Origin: Microbacterium phyllosphaerae
Lineage (GTDB): Bacteria; Actinomycetota; Actinomycetes; Actinomycetales; Microbacteriaceae
Reading direction: 5' to 3'
DNA length: 64,000 nt
Assembly: GCF_017876435.1 (NCBI RefSeq)
Contig: NZ_JAGIOA010000001.1
Location: 1,984,001 to 2,048,000 of the forward strand
A program made the translations under genes and the position numbers. Under the pieces are notes generated by a model. It made no database searches, was not told where the DNA came from, and was given only the letters and a program-made list of their open reading frames with translations. This document shows, in pieces, positions 50,952 to 59,238 of the stretch; the first letter of the stretch is position 1, and each line of letters opens with the position of its first letter.

Positions 50952-51575
50952 ATGAAGCTGCAGTTCGCAATGGACACCCTGACGACCGAGGCCGCGCTCG
51001 CGCTCGCCGAGGCAGCCGCCCCGCACGTCGACATCCTCGAACTGGGGACGCCGCTGATCAAGAGCGCCGGCCTCAGCGCGGTGACCGCGATCAAGAAGGC
51101 GCACCCCGACAAGATCGTCTTCGCCGACCTGAAGACCATGGATGCCGGTGAGCTCGAGGCCGACATCGCCTTCACGGCCGGCGCCGACTTGGTCACGGTG
51201 CTCGGCACCGCGGGCGACAGCACCATCGCGGGAGCGGTCAAGGCGGCGAAGGCGCACGGCAAGGGGATCGTCGTCGACCTGATCGGCGTCAAGGACAAGC
51301 CCGCACGGGCGAAGGAGGTCGTCGAGCTCGGCGCCGAGTTCGTCGAGATGCACGCCGGCCTCGACGAGCAGGCCGAGGAAGGCTTCACGTTCGACACGCT
51401 GCTGCGCGACGGCGAAGCATCCGGTGTGCCGTTCTCGGTGGCCGGCGGAGTCAACGCCGCGAGCATCGGTTCGGTGCAGAAGTCGGGGGCGCAGATCGCC
51501 GTCGCCGGAAGCGCGATCTACAGCGCACCGGATGTGGGAGCGGCCGCGGCCGAGCTCCGCGCAGCGATCGGCTGA
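50952..51575 (+). CDS. hxlA: 3-hexulose-6-phosphate synthase (HxlA)
   Basis: This enzyme condenses formaldehyde with ribulose-5-phosphate. The 207-residue protein is an orotidine-5'-phosphate-decarboxylase-fold barrel with QFAMDTLTTEAAL, DILELGTPLIKSAG, FADLKTMDAG (catalytic Asp and Lys) and VVDLIGV. The length is as usual. AAAGGAAC lies before the ATG. With HxlB it gives a way to fix or detoxify formaldehyde. A strong terminator follows. Confidence 0.93.
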   Translation: MKLQFAMDTLTTEAALALAEAAAPHVDILELGTPLIKSAGLSAVTAIKKAHPDKIVFADLKTMDAGELEADIAFTAGADLVTVLGTAGDSTIAGAVKAAKAHGKGIVVDLIGVKDKPARAKEVVELGAEFVEMHAGLDEQAEEGFTFDTLLRDGEASGVPFSVAGGVNAASIGSVQKSGAQIAVAGSAIYSAPDVGAAAAELRAAIG

Positions 51576-51627
51576 GCGCGTCTGGCGGTGGGCGGGGTGA
51601 CCTGTCCGCCTCGCACGCTGAGACGCA

Positions 51628-51658
51628 GAAGAACCCCGCCCGATGGGCGGGGTTCTTC
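51628..51658 (+). terminator. Terminator of the hxlBA operon
   Basis: A perfect 14-bp stem (GAAGAACCCCGCCC and complement) with a 3-base loop and pyrimidine-rich end (TTCTTC). The following roughly 180 bases up to the next gene contain nothing I can assign. Confidence 0.85.
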
Positions 51659-51836
51659 GTCTGTGTGTGGGTTGTGCGGGGAAGGTGTTTTGCCGCGTGA
51701 TTCCGGGGCCCTCGAGCAAGGCGGCTCGTGCGATCCTCTGAGGAACGGGTGGTTATCCTCCCCTTCGTCTCACGTCGCGACGGTGCGACATCGCTGATCT
51801 CCGGCCCTGCTGTGCGCGCACGCGTCTCGTCCGCGT

Positions 51837-52715
51837 CTACGCGGGAGGAGTGGTGCGCACCGAGCTCTCGGCAGCCCAGGAGGCGAGAAGGCCCAAGCGC
51901 TCCGCCGACGGCGAGCCCGGTTCCGCGGAGTAGATCAGCATGACCTGCCCGGGTTCCGCGGTGAGAGCGAGCTCCTCGTAGACGAGCGTGAGCTCGCCCA
52001 CCACCGGGTGATGGAAGCGCTTGATGCCCGAACCGTGCGTGCGGACGTTGTGCGCCGCCCAGAGCGTCCGGAAGACGTCGCTTCGAGTCGAGAGCTCCCC
52101 GACGAGGTCTTGGATGCCCTTGTCATGCGGGTCTCGTCCTGCCTCGGCGCGGATGACGGCGACGCACATCTCGGCGAACAGATCCCAGTCGGGGTAGAAG
52201 TCGTGGGCTGCGGGGTCGAGGAATTGGAACCGAGCGAGGTTGGGCACCCGCCCGCCGTCGCCGATGACCGGGGAGTAGAACGCGCGTCCGAGCGCGTTGG
52301 TCGCGATGAGGTTCTGTCGCTGGTCGCGAACGAACGCGACGGCGTCGGTGATGGAGTCCAGGGCCCATTGCAGGCTCGGGCGCGGCGCGGCGGTCTTCAC
52401 GGCTCGACGACGGTTGCGGCCGGAAGACGGTATGCCGTCAGCGGCCCGGGCCAGGTCGAGCAGGTGGGAATGCTCGGCGTCGGTGAGCTGCAGAGCACGG
52501 GAGACGGCGTCCAGCACGGACGCGGATGCTCCGGCGATGGCTCCGCGCTCGAGTTTGCTGTAGTACTCCACGGAGACACCGGCGAGCATGGCGACCTCGC
52601 TGCGACGGAGCCCTGCCACTCTCCGGTTCGTTCCTGCAGGAAGGCCCGCGGACTCCGTGGTCAGGTGCGCGCGGCGCGTCATCAGGAACTCGCGCACCTC
52701 TGCTCGATTGTCCAT
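51837..52715 (-). CDS. Helix-turn-helix regulator with MmyB-like ligand domain
   Basis: The 292-residue protein has an N-terminal XRE-type helix-turn-helix (about 28-80; AGLRRSEVAMLAGVSVEYYS and KLERG). It is followed by the MmyB-like PAS-type domain (WALDSITDAVAFVRDQRQNL, then RFQFLDPAAHDFYPDW). Such regulators often sit next to short-chain dehydrogenases and control them, perhaps sensing a small lipophilic compound. The ATG at 52715 is chosen on the family start MDNRAEVREFL; a longer frame to 52766 is weaker. Confidence 0.85.
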   Translation of the reverse strand: MDNRAEVREFLMTRRAHLTTESAGLPAGTNRRVAGLRRSEVAMLAGVSVEYYSKLERGAIAGASASVLDAVSRALQLTDAEHSHLLDLARAADGIPSSGRNRRRAVKTAAPRPSLQWALDSITDAVAFVRDQRQNLIATNALGRAFYSPVIGDGGRVPNLARFQFLDPAAHDFYPDWDLFAEMCVAVIRAEAGRDPHDKGIQDLVGELSTRSDVFRTLWAAHNVRTHGSGIKRFHHPVVGELTLVYEELALTAEPGQVMLIYSAEPGSPSAERLGLLASWAAESSVRTTPPA

Positions 52716-52721
52716 GGGATC

Positions 52722-52727
52722 AGCGTA
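52722..52727 (-). promoter_or_regulatory. -10 hexamer of a probable leaderless promoter for the MmyB-like regulator
   Basis: TACGCT on the minus strand ends six bases before the ATG at 52715. Confidence 0.45.
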
Positions 52728-52781
52728 CGGTTCCTGTCCCGCGGGAGGGATGCCCTGAGAGTGCACCCCTCAGGCCGCCAT

Positions 52782-53486
52782 TCATCCGGCGAGTGTCACG
52801 CCTGTGGTCTCTGCGAGCGCGGCGAGCAGGTGCTCGTGGAAGATCGAGTCTCCCGCTGCGGCAGCGGGCCGCTGGGTGCTCAGATGGTGCCAGTACCCGC
52901 CGGTGCGCGGAGTGATCGACTCGGCGGTCGCCAGGTGCACCTGGGTGAGGTGCCCTTCGCGCAGGTCGTCCGGTGCCCCGGCGCCGCCCATCCGCGTGGG
53001 CACCCATCCGGGATCCACCGCATGGACGTGGGCGTCTGGCCAACGGGTCGCGAGAGCGAGGGCCATGGCTGTCACCCAGAGCTTGCTGTCGCTGTACGAT
53101 CCGGAACCGGTCCGCAGTCCCTCGAGATCCGTGTCTCCACCGCGATGCATGGAGCTGCTCAGGTAGATGAGCCGTTCAGGACGATGCATCGACGCGGTGA
53201 GGACATACGGTGCGATGGTGTTGACGCGCACGGCGTCGGGCGAGTGAAGCGCCCCGGCATTGTGCACGGCGGCGTCGAACCGACCGAAGGCGTCCGCCTC
53301 ACGAGCGAGCTGCTTCACAGCATCGAGGTCGGCGAGGTCCCCGGTGAGTGTTCCCCGCCACCCGCCGGGAGGCACGCGAGAGGGTGTGCGCGCGTGCACC
53401 ACGACATCATGCCCGCCGTCAGCGAGTGCCTGCGCGGTGGCGAGGCCGAGACCGGCGGAAGCCCCGGTCACCAGGATCAGCGACAT
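52782..53486 (-). CDS. Short-chain dehydrogenase/reductase
   Basis: The 234-residue protein has TGASAGLGLATA as its cofactor loop (residues 7-18) and YSDSK as the catalytic motif, with the upstream Ser in YLSSSMHRGG. The segment VHAVDPGWVPTRMGG is usual in SDRs that reduce or oxidise bulky substrates. The gene runs toward the regulator, with a 66-base gap, and is divergent from the MFS pump. Confidence 0.85.
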   Translation of the reverse strand: MSLILVTGASAGLGLATAQALADGGHDVVVHARTPSRVPPGGWRGTLTGDLADLDAVKQLAREADAFGRFDAAVHNAGALHSPDAVRVNTIAPYVLTASMHRPERLIYLSSSMHRGGDTDLEGLRTGSGSYSDSKLWVTAMALALATRWPDAHVHAVDPGWVPTRMGGAGAPDDLREGHLTQVHLATAESITPRTGGYWHHLSTQRPAAAAGDSIFHEHLLAALAETTGVTLAG

Positions 53487-53586
53487 CTCAGCCCTCGTCC
53501 GCGGGCAGTCGTACTCTCATCGATTGATACTCCTCAGGTCGTCCGAGCTTCTTATTCTGCAAGCGATACGTCACGCGAAGGGTTCC

Positions 53587-53632
53587 CTGTCAGTACACCT
53601 CTCACCAGGGACTCCCGGCGATCCGCCGGGAG
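53587..53632 (+). other. Two hairpins in the leader of the Bcr/CflA-type pump gene
   Basis: TCCCTG and CAGGGA can pair across about 16 bases. CTCCCGGCG-ATC-CGCCGGGAG (53612-53632) is a perfect 9-bp stem ending 16 bases before the MFS ATG at 53649. It could be a regulatory leader or a transcription barrier; its meaning is unclear. Confidence 0.35.
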
Positions 53633-53648
53633 CAGAACACTGGTGTGC

Positions 53649-54890
53649 ATGACTTCCTCCGCCACGCAGCCGAAGATGAGTCGGATGCTGCCTGCACTCT
53701 TGCTGGTGCTGACCGTGTTCGGTCCGATCTCCATGGACCTGTACCTGCCGGCGCTTCCGGCGCTCACGCAGGAGTTGGGTGCGGCGACGTCCGTCGCGCA
53801 GCTCACGGTCACCGCCTGCCTCATCGGGCTCGCTGCCGGTCAGCTGCTCGCCGGGCCACTGTCCGACCGATACGGTCGGCGGAGCATCCTCCTCATCGGC
53901 GTCCTCGCCTACGTGGTGACATCGCTGCTGTGCGCGTTCAGCCCGACGGTCGGGACGCTCATCGCCGCCCGCTTCGTGCAGGGGCTCGCCGGCGGAGTGG
54001 GGATCGTCATCGCGAACGCGGCCGGCCGCGACGTCTATGCCGGCTCGCAGCTGATCCGGTTCTACGCACGGCTCACCGTCGTGGGCGGCCTCGCGGCCAT
54101 CGTCGGTCCGCTGCTGGGCGGATTTCTGACGACATTCACCGACTGGCGCGGTCTGTTCGTGTTCCTCGCCGTCGCGGGGGCCGCGATTCTCGCGTTCATC
54201 GTCTTCGCATTCGGGGAGACGCTTCCAGGCGACCAGCGCACCTCCGGTGGGTTCGGTCATACTCTCCGCGACTTCGCGACGCTGTTGCGGGACCGGGTGT
54301 TCCTCGGAGCGGTACTCAACCAGGGGTTCCTCTACGCTGCCCTGTTCGCCTATCTCTCCGGTGCCACCTTCGTCTTGCAGGACGTCTACGGGCTCTCCCC
54401 GCAGTGGTACGCCGCCGCGTTCGGTCTGAACTCCGCCGGTTTCATGGTGTTCGGTCACTTCGGCGGGCGAGCGGCAGAGCGATGGAGCGTGGGCGGCACG
54501 CTCGCTGTCGGCGTGGGCGTGACCACGGTCGGAGCCCTCGGGCTGCTCATCGCCGGCGTGATCGTCGTCCCCCTCTGGGCCGTCGTCCTCGCCCTGTTCA
54601 CGCTGGCCAGCGGCGTCGCCATCGCCTCCCCACCCGCGACCACCATCGCGCTCAGCGGATATCCGCAGATGGCCGGCACAGCGGCGTCACTTCTCGGAAT
54701 GGCTCGGTTCGGTTTCGGTGGCATCGCTGCGCCGTTCGTCGGCGTCGCCGGAGCGCTCAGCATCCTCCCACTTGGCGTCGTCACCACCACCTCGGCCGTG
54801 CTCGCCGCCCTCGCATGCCTCCTCATCGTCCGGCCGCGTCATCACGCGCCGGAACCTGCCGTGACCACGGCATCCGCAACCACCCCCTGA
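53649..54890 (+). CDS. MFS transporter, Bcr/CflA-type drug exporter
   Basis: The 413-residue protein has twelve membrane helices and Bcr/CflA hallmarks: FGPISMDLYLPALPAL in helix 1, GQLLAGPLSDRYGRRSILL (motif A) and ARFVQGLAGGVGIVIANAAG. These pumps export bicyclomycin, chloramphenicol, sulfonamides or similar compounds. The ATG at 53649 is preferred; the frame stays open far upstream, but that stretch is the antisense side of the neighbouring SDR gene. It starts the divergent arm of the cluster. Confidence 0.87.
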   Translation: MTSSATQPKMSRMLPALLLVLTVFGPISMDLYLPALPALTQELGAATSVAQLTVTACLIGLAAGQLLAGPLSDRYGRRSILLIGVLAYVVTSLLCAFSPTVGTLIAARFVQGLAGGVGIVIANAAGRDVYAGSQLIRFYARLTVVGGLAAIVGPLLGGFLTTFTDWRGLFVFLAVAGAAILAFIVFAFGETLPGDQRTSGGFGHTLRDFATLLRDRVFLGAVLNQGFLYAALFAYLSGATFVLQDVYGLSPQWYAAAFGLNSAGFMVFGHFGGRAAERWSVGGTLAVGVGVTTVGALGLLIAGVIVVPLWAVVLALFTLASGVAIASPPATTIALSGYPQMAGTAASLLGMARFGFGGIAAPFVGVAGALSILPLGVVTTTSAVLAALACLLIVRPRHHAPEPAVTTASATTP

Positions 54891-54912
54891 CCCTCGGAGA
54901 AAGGACACCACC

Positions 54913-55938
54913 ATGCGTGGAGTCATGATGTACGCCCCCGGCGACGTGCGAGTCGAAGACCGCGCCGACCCCGTGATCCTCGAACCCACCGACGCCATCA
55001 TCCGGCTCTCGGCCACCTGCATCTGCGGGTCCGACCTCTGGCCCTATCGCGGCGCCGAAGAGCTGCAGGAAACGCCTCAGCCGATGGGACACGAGTACGT
55101 CGGCGTCGTCACCGAGATCGGCGCAGACGTCAAGAACGTCGCCGTCGGCGACTTCGTCGTCGGCAGCTTCTTCACCTCCGACAACACCTGCGAGATCTGT
55201 CGGGCCGGCTACCAGTCCCACTGCGTGCACCGCACGCCCATCGGGGCCGAAGGCACTCAGGCAGAGCTCGCCCGGATCCCGAACGCGGACGGCACGCTCG
55301 TAGCCACTCCGGGCCAGCCCGACGAGGATCTGATCCCCTCGCTGCTCGCCGCCTCCGACGTGCTCGGCACGGGGTGGTTCGCTGCCGTCGCCGCGAATGC
55401 CGGACCGGGCAAGACCGTCGCCGTTGTCGGCGACGGAGCGGTCGGCCTGCTCGGCATCCTCGCCGCGAAGCAGCTCGGTGCGGAGAGCATCATCGCGATG
55501 TCCCGTCACGCCGACCGGCAGGAACTCGCGCGTCAGTTCGGCGCCACCGACATCGTCGAAGAGCGTGGAGATGAAGGAGTCGCGAAGGTCAAGGAGCTGA
55601 CCGACGGACTCGGCGCACACTCCGTCATCGAAGCGGTCGGCACACAGGCATCCATGGAACAGGCGATTCGCTCCGCCCGACCCGGCGGCCACGTCGGATA
55701 CGTCGGCGTCTCGCACGACGTGTCCCTCGACGGGTTCGAACTGTTCTTCTCCGGCGTGACCCTGCACGGAGGCCCGGCACCCGTCCGCCGCTTCCTGCCC
55801 GAGCTCATCCAGCTCATCTGGGACCGCAAGATCGATCCCGGCGTGGTCTTCGACCTCACGCTCCCGCTCGAGCAGGCCGCCGCGGGGTACACCGCCATGG
55901 ACCAGCGCACCGCCACCAAGGTGCTGCTGACCGTTTGA
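54913..55938 (+). CDS. Zinc-dependent alcohol dehydrogenase family protein
   Basis: The 341-residue MDR enzyme has CICGSDLWPYRG (catalytic zinc Cys), GHEYVGVV (His-Glu) and a structural-zinc-like cysteine set (FTSDNTCEICRAGYQSHC). VVGDGAVGLLGILAA binds NAD(P). The substrate is unknown. GAGAAAGGA precedes the ATG, 22 bases after the MFS stop. It heads the run ADH, truncated cupin, CMD-domain protein. Confidence 0.87.
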   Translation: MRGVMMYAPGDVRVEDRADPVILEPTDAIIRLSATCICGSDLWPYRGAEELQETPQPMGHEYVGVVTEIGADVKNVAVGDFVVGSFFTSDNTCEICRAGYQSHCVHRTPIGAEGTQAELARIPNADGTLVATPGQPDEDLIPSLLAASDVLGTGWFAAVAANAGPGKTVAVVGDGAVGLLGILAAKQLGAESIIAMSRHADRQELARQFGATDIVEERGDEGVAKVKELTDGLGAHSVIEAVGTQASMEQAIRSARPGGHVGYVGVSHDVSLDGFELFFSGVTLHGGPAPVRRFLPELIQLIWDRKIDPGVVFDLTLPLEQAAAGYTAMDQRTATKVLLTV

Positions 55939-55995
55939 GCCAGTGTGGGGCGGACGGGCCGCCCGTCCGCCCCACGACGAACAGGAGGACCACGT

Positions 55996-56202
55996 ATGAA
56001 CATCGAACCCGCCGCAGCCACGGCCAAGAACCCGCCCGAGCAGTTCGCCGGCCCACCGGGCCAGGATCACTGGCACGCATCCGCAGGTGACACGTTCATG
56101 GAGCACATCGCGATGCTCGAGAACGGCGACGACCCCGCGACCACCACCGCGTGGAAGGAACACATCACCGACGATGAGTACGAAGGGAAGGCAACACGAT
56201 GA
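55996..56202 (+). pseudogene. Internally deleted cupin-domain gene
   Basis: The 68-residue product begins KNPPEQFAG, the start of a small cupin family (about 130 residues in relatives). It then jumps to PPGQDHWHASAGDTFMEHIAMLE, which is the end of the cupin barrel. About 65 residues, including most metal-binding strands, are absent. The reading frame, ribosome site (AGGAGG) and stop are intact, so a short protein may be made, but a functional cupin is unlikely. The junction is near 56047-56056. The stop overlaps the next ATG (56199-56202). Confidence 0.7.
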
Positions 56203-56522
56203 CCGGATGGACCGGAGGGCAACGTGCCGTGGGCGACATCGCCCCCGCACTCGCGCACTACACCGACAAGGTCCTCTTCGACGAGGTGTGGGCTCGCCCC
56301 GAGCTCTCTCCCCGCGACCGCAGCCTGGTCACCGTCTCCGCGCTGGTGACGCTCGGCGCCACGGACCAGCTGGCCTTCCACCTCGGTTTCGCCCGAGACA
56401 ACGGCGTCACCGAGCAGGAACTCATCGAGACCATCACGCACCTCGCCTTCTATACCGGTTGGCCGCGAGCGATGGCCGCGATCGGAGCTGCACGAGCCGC
56501 GTTCGCCGATACGGAGAGATGA
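56199..56522 (+). CDS. Carboxymuconolactone decarboxylase-domain protein
   Basis: The 107-residue protein has the CMD fold: LSPRDRSLVTVSALVTLG, then LAFHLGFARDNGVTEQELIE and LAFYTGWPRAMAAI with a conserved His. It lacks the CxxC of the AhpD-type protein at 16619, so it is not a thiol peroxidase of that kind. Its start overlaps the deleted cupin gene. It ends this cluster. Confidence 0.85.
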   Translation: MTGWTGGQRAVGDIAPALAHYTDKVLFDEVWARPELSPRDRSLVTVSALVTLGATDQLAFHLGFARDNGVTEQELIETITHLAFYTGWPRAMAAIGAARAAFADTER

Positions 56523-56523
56523 C

Positions 56524-56557
56524 GAGAAAAGCCGCCTGAGACCAGGCGGCTTTTCTC
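56524..56557. terminator. Terminator after the CMD-domain gene
   Basis: A 15-bp stem (GAGAAAAGCCGCCTG and complement) with a 4-base loop; A and T tracts on the two arms make it useful in both directions. It also ends transcription from the tRNA gene. Confidence 0.8.
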
Positions 56558-56567
56558 TGTAGGTATG

Positions 56568-56640
56568 TGCCCCCGACAGGAGTCGAACCTGCGACCTACG
56601 GTACCGGAAACCGGCGCTCTATCCACTGAGCTACGGAGGC
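56568..56640 (-). tRNA. tRNA-Arg (CCG)
   Basis: The 73-base gene folds into a full cloverleaf: acceptor GCCTCCG/CGGGGGC with one G-T pair, D arm GCTC/GAGC, T arm GCAGG/CCTGT with TTCGACT loop. The anticodon loop TTCCGGT gives anticodon CCG, which reads the Arg codon CGG. The outer pair of the anticodon stem (C27-T43) is not complementary. CCA is not encoded. argS lies about 0.9 kb away. Confidence 0.92.
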
Positions 56641-56656
56641 GTACCGATCGACAATA

Positions 56657-57466
56657 TCACTGCTCGGGAGTGGTCTCCGACCCACCCGCCTCGGTGACCG
56701 GCGCGTCGCCGAGCTCCGCGAGTGCGGCGGCCAGCTTCTCAGCGAGGTAGCGGTGGCCGTCGGTGGACGGATGCTTGCGACCGATCTCGACGTCGATGAC
56801 CGACAGATAGTTCTGTTCGGTGATCCAGTCCTGCGCGACGGGGGAGATGTACCACCAGCCGCGGGCCGAGGCGAGCTCTCCGAGGTCCTTGTCGATACGG
56901 GCGGTCTCGGTGCCCACCGGAAGCTCGTGGGGAGCGGGGCCGAGAATGACGATCGTGGCGTCGGGGTACTTCGCCGCCATGGCGTCCCACGCGGCGGTCA
57001 CGGCCTCGCGGTACCCCGCCTCGCCCTGAGTGCGGTCGTTGATCGATCCCTGCATGATGATGAGATCGGGGGTGAGAGCCGGATCCAGTGCGGCGATGCG
57101 ATCGCCGAAGGCTGGTCCGTCGAGACCGGGCTTGAGATAGCCGCTGCCTCGCACGCCTTTCACGATCGTCTCGCCGTCGAGCAGGTCGGCGAGGACGTAC
57201 GCGTACCCGAGTGTCGGCTCGGTCGCGGCAGAGCCGTAGGTCCAGGAGTCGCCGAAGACGAGGACAGTCGGATGCTCGGGGAGCAGCAGCGGCTCCGGGG
57301 CGATCGTGACCGCCTCATCGTCTGCGGCAGCGGCTCCGACGGGCACCGATGAAGGCACCGGAACCCACGGACGCCACACGCCGAGGATGACCGCGGCGAG
57401 AGCCAGGATCACGGCGACGGCGAGGCCTGCGACGGGCAGGCGGTGGCGGGCGGATGCGGCCTTCAT
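56657..57466 (-). CDS. SGNH/GDSL-family hydrolase with N-terminal membrane anchor
   Basis: The 269-residue protein has a hydrophobic segment (about 12-32) that can anchor or export it. An SGNH fold follows: VLVFGDSWTYG (catalytic Ser), a Gly in VRGSGY, GSINDRTQ (Asn) and a late STDGHRYLAEK (Asp-His). Such enzymes are esterases or lipases acting outside; the substrate is unknown. TACAGT lies six bases before its ATG. Confidence 0.85.
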   Translation of the reverse strand: MKAASARHRLPVAGLAVAVILALAAVILGVWRPWVPVPSSVPVGAAAADDEAVTIAPEPLLLPEHPTVLVFGDSWTYGSAATEPTLGYAYVLADLLDGETIVKGVRGSGYLKPGLDGPAFGDRIAALDPALTPDLIIMQGSINDRTQGEAGYREAVTAAWDAMAAKYPDATIVILGPAPHELPVGTETARIDKDLGELASARGWWYISPVAQDWITEQNYLSVIDVEIGRKHPSTDGHRYLAEKLAAALAELGDAPVTEAGGSETTPEQ

Positions 57467-57472
57467 GGCATG

Positions 57473-57478
57473 ACTGTA
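57473..57478 (-). promoter_or_regulatory. -10 hexamer of a probable leaderless promoter for the SGNH hydrolase
   Basis: TACAGT on the minus strand ends six bases before the ATG at 57466. TTGCGC 16 bases upstream may be its -35. Confidence 0.5.
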
Positions 57479-57536
57479 GATCAGGAATCCGTCTGCGCAA
57501 ATTCGGCGCCGTGACGCGCCGTAAACTGGGAGGCCT

Positions 57537-59201
57537 ATGAACCCTGAAACGCTCGCCGAAGCCCTCCTCGCCGTCCTCGCACCGATCGCCGAGGAACGAC
57601 GTCCCGGCGAGCCGCTCGCGCTCTCCACAACCGACATCGTCTTCGAGCGCCCGCGCAACCGCGATCACGGTGATTGGGCCTCGAACATCGCGATGCGTCT
57701 GGCGAAGCCGTTCGGCACGAACCCGCGGGAACTCGCGCAGCAGATCGCCGACGGCCTCGCGCAGGTCGACGGCATCGCGAGCACCGAGGTCGCCGGGCCG
57801 GGGTTCATCAACATCCGCCTCGACGCGGCGGCCGCCGGCGCGCTGGCGAAGGTGATCGTCGACGCGGGCACCGAGTACGGACACAACGACACCCAGGCCG
57901 GGCAGAGCATCAACATCGAGTTCGTGAGCGCGAACCCGACCGGCCCCCTGCACATCGGGCACACGCGCTGGGCGGCGCTCGGCGACGCGATCGCGCGCGT
58001 GCTCGCAGCATCCGGTGCGACCGTCGCCCGTGAGTACTACATCAACGACGCCGGTGTGCAGATGGAGCGCTTCGCGAACTCCGTGCTGGCTGCCGCGAAG
58101 GGGGAGCCCACGCCCGAGGGCGGCTACGCCGGAAGCTACATCGGTGACCTCGCGGCTCGCGTGCTCGCGTCTCGCCCCGATCTGCTCGATCTTCCCGAGG
58201 ACGAGCGGGTGGTCGTCGCGCGGGAACTCGCCTATGAGTTCCAGCTCGATGAGCAGAAGCAGTCGCTCTCGAAGTTCAACGTCGACTTCGACGTCTGGTT
58301 CTCCGAGCGCGTGCTTCATGCCAAGAACGATCAGGGTGTGAGCCTCGTCGACGAGGCGGTCGACCGCCTGCGCGAGCAGGGCCACGTCTTCGACGACGAG
58401 GGTGCGGTCTGGGTGCGCACGACCGACTTCGGTGACGACAAGGACCGTGTCATCCGTCGCTCGAACGGCGAGTACACGTACTTCGCCGCGGATGCCGCCT
58501 ACTACCTGAACAAGGGTGACCGCGGCTTCGAGTACAAGCTGTACCTGCTCGGTGCTGATCACCACGGATATGTCCACCGTCTCAAGGCGATCGCCGGAGC
58601 CGCAGGCGAGAACCCGGAGAAGAACGTCGAGGTGCTGATCGGCCAGCTCGTCTCGGTCGGCGGTGCGCGCCTCAGCAAACGCGCCGGAAACATCATCGAG
58701 ATGGACGACCTGCGCGAATGGCTCGGCACGGATGCGCTGCGCTACTCGCTCGAGCGCTCGCCTGCCGACTCTCCTCTCGCGCTCGACCCCGAGCTGCTGC
58801 AGAAGCGCACGAACGACAACCCCGTCTTCTACGTGCAGTACGCGCACGCCCGCACGCACAATGTGGCGCGGAACGCGGCTGACTCCGGAGTGGACCGGTC
58901 GGAGTTCGCCCCCGAGACCCTCACGCACGAGACGGAGAGCGCTCTGCTGGGCGCCCTGCAGGAGTTCCCGCGCATCGTCGCCTTCGCCGCGGAGGTCCGC
59001 GAGCCGCACCGCGTCGCGCGCTACCTCGAGGAGCTCGCAGGTCTCTACCACCGCTGGTACGACAACTGCCGCGTGATCCCGCAGGGCGACGACCCGATCG
59101 AGACCGTGCACCGCACGCGCCTGTGGCTCAACGACGCCGCCGGCCAGGTCTTCCGCAACGGCCTCGACCTGCTCGGCGTGTCCGCACCCGAGCGCATGTG
59201 A
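57537..59201 (+). CDS. argS: Arginyl-tRNA synthetase (ArgS)
   Basis: The 554-residue class I synthetase charges tRNA-Arg. Near its start it has the ArgS-specific N-terminal domain (DIVFERPRNRDHGDWASN). The ATP-binding HIGH motif is in HIGHTRWAALGDA and the KMSKS-like motif is in RLSKRAGNI. FVSANPTGPLHIGH and the anticodon-binding C-terminal domain are complete. TAAACT (57522-57527) lies nine bases before the ATG, with GGGAGG between. A tRNA-Arg gene is on the other side of the SGNH hydrolase. Confidence 0.96.
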   Translation: MNPETLAEALLAVLAPIAEERRPGEPLALSTTDIVFERPRNRDHGDWASNIAMRLAKPFGTNPRELAQQIADGLAQVDGIASTEVAGPGFINIRLDAAAAGALAKVIVDAGTEYGHNDTQAGQSINIEFVSANPTGPLHIGHTRWAALGDAIARVLAASGATVAREYYINDAGVQMERFANSVLAAAKGEPTPEGGYAGSYIGDLAARVLASRPDLLDLPEDERVVVARELAYEFQLDEQKQSLSKFNVDFDVWFSERVLHAKNDQGVSLVDEAVDRLREQGHVFDDEGAVWVRTTDFGDDKDRVIRRSNGEYTYFAADAAYYLNKGDRGFEYKLYLLGADHHGYVHRLKAIAGAAGENPEKNVEVLIGQLVSVGGARLSKRAGNIIEMDDLREWLGTDALRYSLERSPADSPLALDPELLQKRTNDNPVFYVQYAHARTHNVARNAADSGVDRSEFAPETLTHETESALLGALQEFPRIVAFAAEVREPHRVARYLEELAGLYHRWYDNCRVIPQGDDPIETVHRTRLWLNDAAGQVFRNGLDLLGVSAPERM

Positions 59202-59238
59202 CTCGGCCGCCGTCCGCGCCGTAGGGCAGGATGGCAGC

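Noticed and set aside
52008..53648. Upstream extension of the Bcr/CflA pump frame by about 550 codons
   Set aside because: The extension runs antisense through the regulator and SDR genes and has no domain similarity; the pump starts at 53649.
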